A stretch of DNA of 64,000 nt from positions 48,643,935 through 48,707,934 of the forward strand of contig NC_058338.1 in NCBI RefSeq assembly GCF_905475395.1. The letters are read 5' to 3'. Of this stretch, positions 61,922-64,000 are shown one piece after another. The notes under the pieces were generated by a model that worked only from the letters and a program-made list of their open reading frames with translations, made no database searches and was not told the DNA's origin. The position numbers and the translations under genes are program-made. How positions within the stretch are numbered: position 1 is the stretch's first letter; each line of letters opens with the position of its first letter. This DNA is from Chrysoperla carnea. Its lineage: Eukaryota > Arthropoda > Insecta > Neuroptera > Chrysopidae.

Positions 61922-64000
61922 TAGTAATTACAATATCGGAGTTGGTTGGGTTGAGTTTGTCGACTATAAAGGAGTTGGTTGGGTTCTGAAGTTTTTAGGC
62001 CTTGCGTTCAAAAATGGGACAATATTAGAGAAATTTTTTTCGGTCTTTTTTTCCCTAAATCCTCTTATGATGACTACTTATTTGATCTCAAAATTTTTCG
62101 AATTGTAGTCATACACTTATAATAAATTTATTTTTTATTATTTTAATTATTTATTATTTAATTATACTCATGTGACTCAGTCCTTATAATACAACAAAAT
62201 ACGCATAGGTAGTAGGAACTAACTCTTCATAACATAACAACTATAATGATATTTACTTAAAAATCTGGAGCGAGAGTTAACCATACACACACACACATAC
62301 CCATTGAAAAATTAAATGTCAACAACTATTATATTGAAATTGAAAAATGAAATGTTTGAAATTAGTTCGAAGAAATTTTATTCCTGTGTACTTTATGATC
62401 CACCCACGTATTTATTTTAATCACTATACAAGACATGAGGAATTCCGTATTCATGATAATAATTCTTACCTATTCCATGCACAGATTATAATTTTATTAC
62501 ATAAATAGGTAGGCAACCCTACTGAACATTATGAAATGTTGTCCAAAAAGCTTCTTGGAATAAGGCACTTAAAGTGAACTATTAAAAAAAATGGTGAGAA
62601 TTAGGTATTATTTGAATAATTTCTATTTAGTTTATCATTTTTTTGTACTTATTTGTCTTCAAATAAAAAAAAGTGAGGTTTTTTAAATAAAATAACAAGT
62701 ATTAATAAACTAATACTTTATTGTACTATTTGAAACAATATAGTATTCATTTTATTAACATATTTATAATTATTATTTACTATTTTGGCGTTAAGTTAAA
62801 TGCAATGTCTGTCTAACCATTTTAGTTCGTTAATAGTCAATAATAATCACAAATAAGCACGACCTAAAGGTAATTACCAGGATTTACAATACCTAAACAC
62901 TTAAATAAACTAAAAGTACATTACCTAAAGTAATTAGATAATAATATAAACACACCTAAAACGGCCTAAACTACTAAATTACACTAAGTAATCTACAGTT
63001 AAAATAATAGGTAAAAAAGCACTAGAATACTAAAATATAGTCATAAGATTATAACCTAAGTACCTACTAAAATAATGTCACAAGTAATAAGAATAATAGT
63101 TAATGAACACAATGAAAACGGCCTAAACTCTTAAATAAAGTCGCTACACAAATGGTCTAAAAAAAAGTTAATAAACGCAGTCAATTGAGAATACACTCAA
63201 AGAAACTTAACGAATTTTAACGATATGCAAAGTTTGAAAGACCTATTGTTTATTTATTTTAAAATATATAAAATATTGTGTCCCCAAAGACCATTGAAAT
63301 AGGTAAATTATTTTCCAAACTAATAGATAGTCCAATTATTTAATCGTACAGAGCCATCTGGAGTAAGACATCATCTTAGAATTAAAAATTGTAAAAATTT
63401 CTCAGAGAGTAATAGATCTGTTTTAAATTAAAAATTTTAATCTGTAATTCCATGGTACAAATTATCTTCTCTTTAATTTTATTAGATGAGTTTCAACACA
63501 CTACATGCGAAAAGAAAAAAGTAAAATTCTGCCGTAAATTTCTATCGAACAGTTTGTGTATTGCTTAAGGATTTAAAAATTTATGCATCGATTGAGCTTA
63601 AATTTTTATACGATATATAACCTGTTATACAACCAATATACAATCAATATTTGTTAATATTTCCATTAGGTGCAAATATTGTAATATATACTTGTAGGCA
63701 TCAGAAGGGTTAAATTAAATTGGTTTCTCCTAGATTAAATAATACCAGATGGTGGGCGCAATAGTATCAGTCGAAAAAATTGTTTACAAGAGTATGATAT
63801 TTGAAATTTTTGAAAATGAATGAACATTTTCTTATAAATTGATTATAGATGATAATTCTTGTAGCACACAGTACAATATAAAAATGACACGCATGATAGT
63901 GAATATATTTTTGTTATTAATAAACAATTTGACATTGAAATTAGATGACTTCTCTTTATTATAAATATGTATATTTCATGGCTACTATTTTATTTAAATA

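Noticed and set aside
62860..63190. Telomeric TTAGG-type repeat
   Set aside because: CCTAA words are frequent but not in tandem register.

Overview
The window is nuclear DNA of an insect. It is AT-rich, its genes are split by short to medium introns with GT-AG borders, and its non-coding parts are full of short dispersed repeats, foldback elements and tRNA-derived SINE remnants. One gene belongs to the insect carbon-dioxide gustatory receptor lineage. That points to an order that keeps this lineage (for example beetles, flies, moths, lacewings) and away from Hymenoptera. I cannot fix the order from sequence alone.

Layout. (1) Positions 1-28608, minus strand: a giant HERC2-type E3 ubiquitin ligase gene. 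I could trace 34 coding exons with every splice phase consistent (11,036 coding bases, about 3,678 residues) from the initiator Met to just past the second RCC1-like domain. The third RCC1-like domain and the HECT domain lie beyond position 1. (2) 28609-30453: intergenic. (3) 30454-36192, plus strand: a complete three-exon 1-acylglycerol-3-phosphate acyltransferase (about 281 aa), divergent from HERC2. (4) 36193-40072: intergenic, with dispersed repeats. (5) 40073-48436, minus strand: a gustatory receptor of the CO2-receptor type (about 436 aa, six exons including a proposed 17-base first exon). One of its introns holds a 2.9 kb satellite array with a 316-bp unit. (6) 48437-56563: an 8 kb gene-poor stretch with repeats, ending in a GC-richer promoter/5' UTR region. 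(7) 56564-56695, plus strand: the first coding exon of a salt-inducible kinase (SIK2-like). The remaining window is its first intron, rich in repeats.

The four genes are not an operon or a known functional cluster. They are an ordinary neighbourhood of a ubiquitin ligase, a lipid enzyme, a chemoreceptor and a kinase. I found no undescribed multi-gene system. The points most worth a second look are the homogenised satellite inside the CO2-receptor intron, a cysteine-rich module at the HERC2 N-terminus, a perfect 30+30 base palindrome in a HERC2 intron, and a multi-copy element carrying a (GTCY)n microsatellite and resembling mini-me elements.
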